Below are positions 1-12,100 of a stretch of 64,000 nucleotides of DNA, in pieces. The notes under the pieces were generated by a model. It saw nothing but the letters and a program-made list of their open reading frames with translations, made no database searches and was not told the DNA's origin. Both the position numbers and the translations under genes were made by a program. The DNA is taken from assembly GCA_022575985.1 (NCBI GenBank), contig JAKSXM010000007.1, forward strand, positions 27,096,501 to 27,160,500. The letters run 5' to 3'. Each line of letters opens with the position of its first letter. Position 1 is the first letter of the stretch. The stretch comes from Anagrus nilaparvatae (lineage: Eukaryota > Arthropoda > Insecta > Hymenoptera > Mymaridae).

Positions 1-1430
1 TTATACGACCTATGTTTAACTTTATCCCAATCATTTCAACGTCTTAAAAAATAAAGGGAATATACTGTAATTGTAATTAACGTATAACAAAAGTGCAGGT
101 TAATAATTTAAATAAAAATTAATCTCAAAATAATCATATTAAGATATTTTAAATGAATATTGATTGATAATTAAACTCTCGTGGAAAATTATCAATTTTG
201 CTTATAAAAGTAAAAATTCGTTCAAAATTAAACCTTTAAAACATACTTTTTCAGCACTTTTTTAAAATTTTGGGTTCAAAAATATTATGATGTCAATGTT
301 GTATTTTTGAATTTTTTGCTTCATAATTTTTCTGAACCCAAGGATAAAAAAAATAGATCTTTAAGTACTACAGTTTTATAGATTTCTTTACTGGCTATTT
401 ACGATATAAAAAGTTAGATTACAGGATAGATTTTACCTAAATGTATTCCCCAAATTATTTTTGAATATAGCCCTAGTAAAAAAAATAATCTACAAAAAAT
501 ATAAAAGAATTGCTGGAAATTGGGAAATCTTTTGGCAGATTCTTGCCAACATTACTAGTACCACCTTTTTCTATCACTATTTGAAAAATTTTTTAAAATC
601 TATTAATACCTTAAAATATTATCAACTGTTTACATAATTTTAGATTTTACATAAAAATTTTTATTGAAATATATTATTTATATAATAATCAAACAAATAA
701 TATTTTTGGTAAAATTCATTACTAGTTTTATGTATAAACATGAAAATATTGAAATTTTATTTTTATGGTTAACCAAATTCAATATGATATTTTTTTTGAA
801 AGACAACTTCTTACACAAAATTTCAAAAATAATTTTATAATTATTGTTGATATTTTTTGTTTAAAAAAATCGACAGTGTCGAAATAAGGTATATTCAGAG
901 TCAAGTTACGAGCCAACCTAAGTGTCTGTGGATAAACACTGTTACGTGACTATTACTTTCAGTTGGAAAATTAACCAATTTATTGGTTAAGTATAAAAAA
1001 ATATCGTAATTATTTACATATTAATAAAAAAGAATACAATATTTATCTATTTTCAATTACGGGTTACATTCATAAAATCTATACAAATTGAATGTAATAC
1101 TGTTGTATTAAAACAAGGTAAACAGGGTGGTCTGAGTTTTAATATTACTTACTGTAATATGACAGACTGCCACACTCGGTCCAATTGTTTCATGACTAAA
1201 TTCGATTTGACGTTTAACAAATTAATGTTTATTCGATGCATTAGTTGTTTTCTAAGTATCTTAGCATAATATTATTATTTTTTTTTATTATTTATTATAT
1301 TACAGTCCAGTATGATTTTAAAATCATTTAATAAAATATCATAAACTTTTAGACTTTAAATTTCTTTTTATAATCAGTTTAAATAATTTATTTATTACTA
1401 TTAAATTCGCCCGCGTAATTTTAAATTATA
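1..1430. other. AT-rich intergenic DNA, no gene seen
   Basis: Low-complexity A+T-rich sequence without a convincing reading frame, splice-bounded exon or RNA gene on either strand. A slightly less AT-rich patch around 880-1200 shows no recognisable motif. Confidence 0.6.
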
Positions 1431-1439
1431 TCTAAGGAA

Positions 1440-2760
1440 CTTCCAGGTGCCAAAATATCTGCGAAGAATCATCAGCAGTTACCTGAGCGATCGAGAAATA
1501 ATCTACGAGACTGCGCAAGGAACAAGATTGAGGAGACCGGATCTATATGGAACATCATGTACGATCAGGTACTTAGGCTTTCAATGCCGAAAGATACTTT
1601 TACTGTCAGATACGCGGACGATCTGGTCCTAGTCATCACGGCAAAAGATGTTAAAATTGCCGAGGAGAAAATGAACCAGGCAATGCAGAGAGACAATTAT
1701 TGGATGGAAAACCACGGTCTAAATTTTGCGGCGGCGAAAACTAAAATTGTCCTATTCACCCGTAAACATATTGAGACCATCATCCCAATAAGTATTTGGG
1801 AGGATAGGATAAAAACAAAGTATCACTTGAAGTACTTGAGAGTGCTGTTGAACACGAAACTAACCTTCATGGCGCAGATTCGGAGAAGCACGAAGAAGTC
1901 TGCCAGGCTCACTGCTGCGTTAAGCAGGCTAATGAGAAACACGTGCGGACCTAAGACTGGAAAGCTCAGGCTTCTCATGTCAGTCACTCACTCCATACTT
2001 CTATATGGTGCTAAAGTATGGGCCAACTGCATAAGGAAGGTGACTTATGCATCTAAGCTGACGAGCGTCCAGAAGCAAGGAGCCCTGCGAATCTCCTGTG
2101 CCTATCACACAGTGTCGTTGGAGGCAGCTCTAGTAATTGCCAGAGTAATCCCGATAGATCTGCTGGCTCTCGAAAGAAATATCTATCAGAACAAAGAGGG
2201 GGAAGGCATTGACCACGCTATGACTACTTCGTGCCAGATTAGCCTAAGCAAGTGGCAGGACCGTTGGACCGACTACTCGGAGAGCAATGGACCAAGAGAT
2301 TTTTAGGAGAGATATCACCTTCACTAGAGGGCACGGAGAGATTAATTATTTTTTTACCCAATTCTTAAGCGGACATAGGCTTTTTTGCTCCTACCTCTTT
2401 TGGATCCAGAAGATGAATAGTGCTGAATGTATATACTGTCCTGGCAAACAAGACACGCCGGAACACACATTCTTTGAATGCGACAGATGGGCCGTTAAAA
2501 AGTTTCAACTAGAAACCAATATCGGCCAAATAACACCTGAGGATGTGGTTAGCCTGATGCTACGAAATGAGGAAGTATGATCCGAAATTAGCCAGTATGT
2601 GGAGTACATACTCTGATCCAAAAAGCTTGACGTCCAAGACATAAGCTAATATTGAGACTTATTGCGGTTATCCGGATGACTGCAGGTGTGGTTGCACTAA
2701 CATACAATCATTCCTGCACTTACTCTTGATATCGCAATCAATCGTAGATGGTAGGGTAAT
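1440..2760 (+). mobile_element. Degenerate R1-clade-like non-LTR retrotransposon fragment
   Basis: C-terminal half of a LINE reverse transcriptase, read in at least three frames (1447-1632, 1557-2306, 2287-2580). The middle frame has the RT catalytic box RYADDLVLVI followed by thumb-like sequence. The last frame ends in a Cys-Cys-His-Cys knuckle (CIYC...EHTFFEC) preceded by FLSGH, the arrangement typical of R1/TRAS-type ORF2 C-termini. Local base composition is less AT-rich than the flanks. The segment that should carry the GVPQGS motif is missing or scrambled near 1520-1560, where the frame changes. The 5' half (endonuclease and early RT) is absent, so this is a dead 5'-truncated copy. Clade assignment comes from motif memory, not a search. 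Confidence 0.8.
1447..2580 (+). pseudogene. Frameshifted RT ORF2 C-terminus of the R1-like element
   Basis: Three overlapping open segments together cover the end of palm, thumb and the C-terminal zinc knuckle. The first segment encodes PKYLRRIISSYLSDR, a pre-YADD region typical of R1-type RTs; the second holds YADD; the third holds the CCHC knuckle. At least two frameshifts separate them, so no functional RT can be made from this copy. Confidence 0.75.
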
Positions 2761-2805
2761 ATTTATTGATTTTTATTTATTTATTTATTTATTTGTTTAC
2801 TTATG
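2761..2805 (+). repeat. (TTTA)n tract after the LINE fragment
   Basis: A run of TTTA/TTTG tetranucleotides directly follows the presumed 3' UTR of the R1-like fragment and may be its 3' tail or a microsatellite grown from it. Confidence 0.6.
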
Positions 2806-2879
2806 AATTTATTTACATATGTATTAACCATCTTTTTTGACGATACTAGGAAATGACATATATTTTTAGCTAACATATT

Positions 2880-3170
2880 TTTATTGAAGATGACCGCACA
2901 TAAAGATGGAATTATAGTTAGAAAGAATAACGGAGTGCTTAACCAGACTTGCGAGTCACTAGATGCAAATCAAAAGATGGAGTTCACGAATAGAACTAAA
3001 TGGCCTTGAACCTGTCCTGAAGTAATGTGAAAACGATCCCGGGATAGGCTCGCACAAGATAGGAAGGAGTGAAGTTTTAGTGGGTAAAGGTAAATTAAGC
3101 CGAGTTCCTCATAACTGCCAGTTTGAATGATGAACAGTATGAGTAACACATTTCTACACTTCCTACGCAA
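2880..3170. other. Less AT-rich repeat-like scrap, possibly another LINE 3' UTR
   Basis: Base composition is clearly higher in G+C than the surroundings. It contains a stretch (GTTTTAGTGGGTAAAG, about 3073-3088) that reminds me of non-LTR element 3' regions. There is no convincing ORF. Assignment is a guess based on composition and adjacency to the R1-like fragment. Confidence 0.25.
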
Positions 3171-3399
3171 AAAAATATTTTATATAAGGAATACATTTTC
3201 CCTTATATGGGATAATTTAAATTTAAATTAAATTTAATAAATAAAGCAGATGAAATAACCAAAAAATATCCTTAGATATTTTAATGTCAATAAAAAAATT
3301 TTATGCTAAAATTAGTTTTTACTCATATGTAAGTATAGGAACGAAAAAATAAGGTAAATTTGTACCCCCTGGTTTGGGAATATTTTTGTAAGGCTTCGG

Positions 3400-3600
3400 A
3401 AATTTACAAATACAAAATCATAAATTTACGATTCGGTCGTAATATTACGATTTTGTCGTAAATTTAAGATTTCAAACTCGTAAAATTACGAAAAAGTTGA
3501 CGATTTTTTTTAGTATATTTACGACATGATCGTAATTTTACGACTATTTCGTATATTTATCATAAATAGTATTTTTAACATATTTATATTTGCCATAGCG
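3400..3600. repeat. Palindrome-rich GTAAATTTAC-type repeat patch
   Basis: Many short inverted copies of CGTAAATTTACG/CGTAATATTACG-like words occur within 200 bp, as in the interiors of the small MITEs elsewhere in the window. Clear element boundaries were not found. Confidence 0.35.
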
Positions 3601-3624
3601 TATTTTTAACAGGGATCTTCGTAA

Positions 3625-4025
3625 TGCCGAGCTTCGTGAATGTGATGAAGATTTATTTTTGACCTGAACTAGACCTTCGCATTGTCTGGCCTTGTGAACT
3701 TACTGAAGATCTATTGGATCCCATGCACGTGGTCTAGAACTTTGCAATAATAAGCTTCGTGATTCTGATGGAAATTTTTTGGATCCTCGGGAATGAGATT
3801 CAATTTTTCGAGGCTGCTTAGTTTATATATGTGGCGGTCATTTATTAGGGAATCGTTAATATGATCTAGATTTTTACGGCCGTAAGGTTGAGGATCGTAA
3901 TGCAAGTATTTTAGATCATCTTGAATGGGATCGAGATTTTCGTTTTGCTTAATGACGAAAATTTATTAGATGCAAGTGAATGAGATTTAGACTTTTTTGA
4001 CGTTGGGCGTGAATTTCGCGATAAA
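3625..4025. repeat. Decayed tandem repeat, unit about 60 bp
   Basis: Successive units begin with CTTCGTGA- or CTTNATGA-like words (3629, 3690, 3751, 3940 and around) and carry related GAAGAT/GGATCC and AATGAGATCTAGA-like internal words. Units differ by many substitutions and indels. A 64-codon - strand frame (3905-3711) is open through part of the array, but I see no known domain, so it is annotated as a repeat rather than a gene. Confidence 0.45.
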
Positions 4026-4289
4026 GAGTTTTTCTTCTTTAACAAATCCAATGGAATCAAAAATTGAAAAATTCTTCCAAAATTTTTACAAGGTTATTCT
4101 TGGAACTTAAATTTTGACAAGAATTGTTAATAGCTTTTACCATAGACTTCATGACTCTCTTTAAATAAGACTTTTAAATGTAGCTATTATATATATACTA
4201 TAATTATTTAAAAAATATAAATTTTATCAAATATGTAAATATTTTTTTTTTTAATAGAATTTTAAGAAATTAAAAAAAATTTTTTTTTT

Positions 4290-4425
4290 AATTTATAAAA
4301 ATAAAATTGCGAATTAGCGAGTTTTTATCCGCGAAAAATGAGCGATGGTATCAATTCAAAAACCGCGAATCTGCGAAATCGCGAATACGAAGTACCGCGA
4401 ATACCGGGGGATTCCTGTATTATAT
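4290..4425. repeat. Repeat patch with GCGAAT words, possible DNA-transposon end
   Basis: A dense run of GCGAAT/CGCGAAT words ends in ACCGGGGGATTCCTGTA. Read on the - strand this is TACAGGAATCCCCCGG, resembling a Tc1/pogo-type terminal repeat next to TA. No partner end was identified. Confidence 0.3.
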
Positions 4426-4429
4426 TATT

Positions 4430-6100
4430 TTGTAAAAAATTGTACACAAAACTTTAAATCTTTAATATTCCAGCAACAAAATGCAATTGACAAAGATTCT
4501 TTTCTTTATAGTCTGTTTAAATGTACGCCTGTGCATTGGCAACCCGCAACACAAGGATGTTTATACTTTGCCTATATCATAGGAAGTAAAATATAATAAT
4601 AATGACTGACTTTTCAAAAGTTTTATTTTATATTAATATTTTTTTTGACTTATGAAGTCGTTCGAACAAGTAAACTGTATTATTTAAATTTTAATGTCAT
4701 TTCATGGCAAAAGGGTTTCTTCGTTAGAATATTTTCAAACTGAAATGTATTAAACGCGTTTTCAAGTAATAATTTTTCATTAAAACAGTCACTATTTTTA
4801 TCAGAAAATAATACAAAAAGTTAAAAATGTTTATTTGTTTAAACAAGTACCTACGATACGTTGAATTTTAGTCATTTTTTCAGTCATAAATGCTTTTTTT
4901 TCAGACTTGAGCAACTTGATGGATATAATAGTTTTGTCAACACATTCTAGAGTCTGAAAACAGAATACAATTTATGCAATGAATGATTTTTAAGTATTTA
5001 TAGCGTTAAAGTTGCTTCATTAAATGGTTGCCAATTGACAGTTCTCAAAATTAATGCTCAGAATAATTTTCATTAAAATTTTTTTTTTAATCATCTAGTT
5101 ATCATGCATTTAATGTTTCCTTACCATATCTCTACGGTATCCTGCAAAAAAAAATTTTTAATAATTCTCAGTGAGTTTGTTTATACTTCAGAAAGGTTCC
5201 TTTGACTTTATATTATAAAGAAAATTTATTGCTTACTGCATAATGCTCAAAATACTTAAATTTCATTCAATAAAATTACTTTGTTTTTTACACCTGTTGA
5301 CAACTAACAAGATCACGAGAAATTTAATTTTAAAATTTATTATTTAAAAAATTATGCTCAAAATGCTTAATTTAATTTTTGGTCAATCAACTCTGGCTAA
5401 AATTATTGGCCATCACTTCAAAATTATTATACATTTTTTGTATAGACATTCAAACTAAAATAGAATTCTAACTAAATTCTAAATAGAATATACAGAACGC
5501 AAAGTGAGCAAATACTTGAATAAAAATTTATAATCTAAAAATGCTACAATTTTATTTTATCAATGTCAATAATTAAATATATATTTTTTATTATTATTAT
5601 TGCATACATGCATTTAATTTATGTTTTGATTAAAAAAAAAGAAAAATATATTTTTATGAAATAAAATTTTAGTATTTAATAAATATTTACAATAAAAATA
5701 AATCTTACAACTAAACTAAATAAATTTTAAGTTCAATAATAAAATTGATATATTAAAAAATATTTTATAAAATTATCAATTAAAGATATAGTACCTGAGT
5801 TTCGTAAACATACATATAAGTATATATTTGTGATAAGTGTTTAATAGATTATTGATAAAAAATAATTTTTTTTTTTTTTAAGATATAAAATGATACGTGT
5901 ACCCCCCTGTTATGTGTATATTATTTTATTAATACAAAGATTATACTTGCTTCTGATTTTGTAATACAATTTCATTTTTGTATTATTGACTTATTAAACT
6001 TTTAATATGTTAAAAATTATATTAAAAATTCTATAGTTTATTTATTTAATAAAACAAAGTGTTAGATTTTAATTATTTATTTATTAATTAATATACCATA
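4430..6100 (+). other. AT-rich 5' region of the transporter gene
   Basis: No coding sequence is visible between the repeat patch and the transporter start codon. Promoter and 5' UTR should lie here, but AT-richness makes TATA-like words uninformative. No upstream coding exon was detected. Confidence 0.4.
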
Positions 6101-6182
6101 ATGGAAGAAACTGGTATGTTAAGTGGTTATTCTGTTAAAAAAGAAGGTAGAAAATTATGGCAATTACTTGCAACAGTATCAG
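6101..6182 (+). CDS. Tret1-like exon 1 (start codon, residues 1-27)
   Basis: ATG at 6101 begins a short cytosolic N-terminus ending LWQLLATVS, the usual entry into helix 1. It closes at CAG|GTATAA (donor GT at 6183), leaving phase 1. The first nucleotide pairs with CT of exon 2 to make Ala-28. Confidence 0.85.
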
Positions 6183-9100
6183 GTATAAATTAATTTTTTT
6201 TCTTAATTTCTGAATCAGTTAAAAAATATTTTTAACGTTAATAAAATTTTTGGCTCAATTTTAATAAATGCCCTTTTTTTGAGTAAATATTTCAGTAATA
6301 TTTCGCTGTGATATGCGCTTAATAATGAGGAAAATTTGCAGTTGATTTAAAAATTTAAAGTACCTATGATTTTCAGTGCGATTCTGTGATTTGGGAATAA
6401 ATAAAAAGTCCAGAAAAAAATACGGCATACCCGGGTTTTGAACCAAGCTTGATTGATTACTAGTCTTAAAAGTAATTTGATTTATTTAAGTTTAAATTAT
6501 CAACGATAATTTGTAAATAAACTTTTTTTAGTAATAAGGAAGTTCAAATTTAAAATTACATAGTAAAAAAAATGTACACAATATTGCTAAAGCTTAGGAT
6601 TTTTTCTACAATTTAGTAAAATTACTATAAAATAGTTAATTTACTACCAATTGCAATAAAATTACTAAACTGTAGTAATATTATATACATTTTTTTACTG
6701 TGTACAATCTAATTTTCATTTTAAAATTCAGAAAAGATTGAGATTTTTTACAGTAATCATTTGGTTCTTAGCTATTTAACTATATCAGAATGTAAAAATC
6801 TGATTTTTTTATTAAAACTTTGATCGTCTTTATTATTACTTACCTTATAATAATAAATAAAATTTTCGATATTTTTTTAGCTTATAATTAAATTTTATTA
6901 TTTGTTTCGTTAAATTTTAAATAATTTAATAAAATATTTAATTTTTATTACACAAATGGATTATTGAAAAACAACAAAACTTATTTCTCTTAGAAATATC
7001 TTTAATTTTCAGAAACTATGTACAATTAAATAATATATCAAGTTAATCTAAATTAATAATTTAATGAACACAAACAATTGAGTAATATCAATAGATTATT
7101 GAAAGAAAAAAATTTTATTATAAAATTGACATAATAATGGTATTGATATTATTCTAAGAAAATATTATTTATTGATAATATTATATTTAATTTTCAAATT
7201 ACTATTTTTTTTATCGAATATTCATAAAAAAAATATACAGTGGAACCTCGATTATTCGAACCTCATGGAGCAGGTATAAATTCGAATTTGAATTTGAAAA
7301 TTAAAATTGTTCAATTTGATTTTCTTTGCAGAAGAGATAAATAAATAAAAAAATTAAATAAGCTTTCTTTCCTAATCTTTCCAAAATTCTTTTCAAAAAA
7401 ACTAAAAAGACTGATTAAAATAAAAAAAATATATCATAAAAAATTTAAAAATACAAAAAAGAAAAAGCTCTATCACTATAGAAAATTCAATAAACATAGA
7501 AATTATTGTAAATACATTTATAATTTAGAGTTAAATAAGTATATAGATGATATGGAAAACAGCTTAAAACAGGATCAAAAACCTTTTTGGTATTATATCA
7601 ATGAAACAAAAAAAAATCAAATTCCGATTGATATGTATTATAAAAATAAAGTAATCGAAAATGATACTGATATAGCAAATTCATTTGCTATTTTTTTTCA
7701 AAGCACATACAATGATAAAGAAATAACCTCAGATACAAGTAGATTTCAAACTTATAATACCAGAATGGATGATTTTATGATAACTGAAACGGATGTTACT
7801 AACGCTATAAAAAAACTAAAACCTAATCAATCTCCAGGCTATGATAAAATCCATCCTTCCTTTTTAAGAAATTGTAGTAGTTACTTATCGTTCCCACTCA
7901 AAATACTATTCAATCAATCAATTGACCAAGGCATCGTACCAAATATATGGAAATATGGTTTAATTATTCCTATATATAAAAAAGGCGACGCTAAGGACAT
8001 TGAAAATTACAGACCAATAACCATCTTATCTTGTTTTGCCAAACTTCTAGATTCTTTAATTAACGGTAAACTGTCTACCTACATGAATGATAAAATCATT
8101 TCTGAACGACATGGATCGGTAAATAAAAGGTCAACTACTACAAATCTCCTAACATTTAAAGAATTTATCTCTCAGACATTTGGAAGAGGTAACCAAGTAC
8201 ATGTACTATATACAGACGTAGCTAAAGCATTCGATTCAGTTAATCATAAATTATTGCTAGATAAACTAAAAAAATATAATGTGAATGACAAACTTTTAAA
8301 GTGGTTCCAATCATATTTGTGTAATCGTAAACAATTAGTTAAAATTAACCGAAAATTTTCCAATCCAATTACACCACCTTCTGGGGTACCGCAAGGATCC
8401 AATTTAGGTGCTTTATTGTATATCATCTACATTAATGATTTAAAATATGCAGTAAATAACTCTAAGTTTTTAATTTACATAGATGATTTAAAAATTTTTA
8501 AAGAAATAAGTAATGATAAAGATATTAAAGCTTTTAAAACAGACATCAAAAGATTACATAATTGGAACTATTTTAACGGTTTAAAATGGAATCTAAGCAA
8601 ATGCAATATAATGATCTACGATAAAAAGAAAATGAAAGACAAAATTTATACTAAATATCATATAGGCAAATGTGAGATAAATCATACAGCTGTGTTAAAA
8701 GATCTTGGAATTTTTTTCGAAGATAACCTATGTTTTAATGTTCATATTGATAATATTACAAACAATGCAAAAAAACGCAATTACTTTCTAAAAAAAATAT
8801 TGCATAAATTTAATAATCCTGACTCTATCAAATTATTTTATAATACACAAATTAGATCAATACTCATGTATGGGTCCTTAATTTGGGCACCTAACACAAA
8901 TGAGAAAATTTATCAATTAGAAAAGATTCAGCATCAAGTCTTAAGAATTTTTGCATTTAAATATAATATTGAATTTGATTATTACAGTCATGATTATACA
9001 AATTTATACAAAAAATTCGATATACACAACTTAGAATCAGCTAGACAAATAGCTGACCTGAAATTTTTATATAAATTATTTAACAATCAAATAAATTCAA

Positions 9101-12100
9101 ATGAAATCAAATCAGTTATAAATATATATGAACCAAAAAAAGAAGGTTTAAGAACTAGATATTTGTGTTTCACAATACCTACTGAATTTAAAAATAATAG
9201 GAAGACTTCTTCCTTACTAAGAATCTTAGAAAATTATAACATGAACAAAGATAAAATTGATATTACTAATTCAAGTGAAGCCAGTTTCTGTAAAAGCTTA
9301 AAGATCAATATTGCTAAATATTCATAAAAAGGAATATCAATCTTATCTAAATTAAACTTATGATAAATTAAACTATTTTTGTACCTTTTAATTTTTAATT
9401 TTCTAATACATTGTTAATAAACAACGATACCAAAACGCTATTATTTTTTTTAAACATATATTATAAAGTTTTAATTTTGTTAATTTACTCTTATATATAT
9501 ATGTTACTACATATTTTATTTTTAATTTTATAATTTATAATGATTTTTGTAAAGGGTTCGTCCCGTAAATTTTCTTTAATAAAAAAAAAAAAAAAAAAAA
9601 AAAAAAATAAGCAGTTGGACTTATCATATCACATGCGCCAACCAAGATATTAAAAATTTAATATGATAATTTAAAAATCTATATGACAAAATCTATACGC
9701 CGTATGAAATCGTACAATAATACAGCATATTCCGTAATATTCCCGTATTGAATTTTTGTCGTATGGATTTTCATGCGGCTGAAAAATATACGGGATCTGT
9801 TTGAAATTTGTCGAATTATTTGGCGATTTCCATACATACGGATAACAGCGTGCCACCGTAACCCACCTCTGTTTTTAATTTTCAGAATATAATATGTCAA
9901 AATTCTGATATGATGTCCGTACACTTAGCTTAAAAAATCCTTTAGATGACATGTAAATTTTTCCAGAAAGTTAAATTTAGTTTTCGAGATATCATATACT
10001 GTAAAAATATAGTGTTTGAAAATTCAAACAGATTCTTGAATTTTCAATTATCATACATAAAACTATTTATACCTTTACTAATAAATATATTGTTAATTTA
10101 GCTTGCAGCTTATCTATAGGTGTAGGCACTGCCTTAGCATGGACATCACCAGTATTACCAAGACTTAGTTCAAGGAGCCCCTTTATAGTACTTACTAAAG
10201 AGGAAGAAGCATGGGTAGGATCGTTGTTACCAATTGGCGCTATTTTTGGTGCCGTACCAGCTGGTGCAATATCTACTGCAATAGGCCGAAAAAGATCTTT
10301 ACTTATACTATCATTACCATTTTTAATATCCTGGGCTATTAAAATATCAGTTCAAGATGCAAAGATGTTATACGTAGCACGATTTTTATCTGGAACAGCT
10401 GTAGGAGCTGCATGTGTATTAGTACCAACGTACATATCTGAAATCGCAGAACAATCTATTAGAGGATCAATGGGAGCATTATTTCAACTTTTCCTTTCAT
10501 TAGGAATAGTATTAGCTTTTATTACTGGAGCAGTTTTTGATTACAGAACTTTTGCTATTAGTTGTGCAATTATTGAAGTGATTTTTATATTAACTTTCAT
10601 TTGGATGCCAGAGTCTCCGGTATGGTTAGTGGTATGTATAAATAAAATTAACATAATAAGGATTCAAAAAGTTCATGAAACTCATTTAAAAAAATTTTAT
10701 TTCGTTTCAAAACGTTTGCAATTTTTAAAAAAATGAAAAATCCGGCTGCCACAACCGTTTCTTATCTTATTAATTATAAAATTTTTATTTATTTAATGAT
10801 ATTAATGTAGGGTAAATACAAATATAATATAATTTTAGCTAAATAAATAATTTTTTTATTGATATCTAAATCAATAAATTAATATTTACCTCATATCTGT
10901 TAATACAATGTCAATGGAAAATAATTATAATGAATTATCTTTAAATTGATCACATATTTTCTTATTTTCAATCAATTTCAAATGACCTGAAACTTGAAGA
11001 AAATTTAAAAAATAAATTTTATACGCGCAGTGGTAAGAAGTGAAAAAATTTTTATCTAATTTCTTTTAAGTCATTTCCAATCGTTTAGGCAAGAAAAAAA
11101 ATCCACAGGGCAGAAAGCGGAATTTTGTTAAACACAAGCAGAATTTGGCCATCCACAAGCGAAATAATTTCGTTTTCGACAAACGAATTTTTTTTCAGTG
11201 TACTAAAATTTATGCTATTATATATTTTGTAGGTTTTTTCAATTATTTGATAACGTTAAATAAGATTAAAATTAAATAGGTTGTCTCAGAATAATATTTT
11301 CATAAAAAATCACACCTACCTTATTAATTTGAGAAGAGAACTTTGATTTAGCGGTAAATAAATTCCATTATTAAAATTCATGTGAAATACCATCATACTC
11401 AATACAGTTTTATCTGTCATTTTTGCGAAACTTAAATGCATTTTAGCTAAAGCTGGACAAACTGATATGCTCTTATGGTCATTTTCAATAAAACTCACGG
11501 CCAGGCTGCTTTGCTTGAATTGCTTGAAATTAAAACAAATGCTTGAAAATTCAAGCAACAAATAAACTTGCTTGATATTTCAAGAAAGCTGCTTGAAAAT
11601 TCAAGCAATCTATTAAATCAGATAAAAAATAGCGTAGGTAAGCTTAAATTTTATTCCCCCCTTTTTTTAAAGAGTTTTTGTGAGATAATATTTGGATTAC
11701 CTATTGTTTTACCTAATTGCCTATTTCTTTCATTTTTTAGTTATATAAATTTCTGGTTTGTTACTGCTTTTATGTTATCCAGAGGGAATGGCGGGGGGGT
11801 AGGTAAATTAAGATGAAATAGAGTCATGTTTAAAAAAAATTCAATATTGATTTGTAGATAAAAATAAAATTTTCAAATAATTATAAAAACTAAGTAATTA
11901 AAATAAATCAGATAAAAACTAGAGATAATTATTTTAAAAAAAATTGTAAAATATGGAAATAATTATTAATTATTGTTTTTTAATAAATTATAGCTCCTGA
12001 ATCAGGGTTGAAGGCTTCAACCGAAACGTCGAGCAAAAATCAAATAATTGATTAAATTTTATTTTCATCTTGTCCGTAAAGATCGTAAAATATTTCTATT

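Noticed and set aside
4345..4596. 83-codon + frame
   Set aside because: Runs through GCGAAT repeat DNA into AT-rich sequence; no domain, splice context or codon signal.
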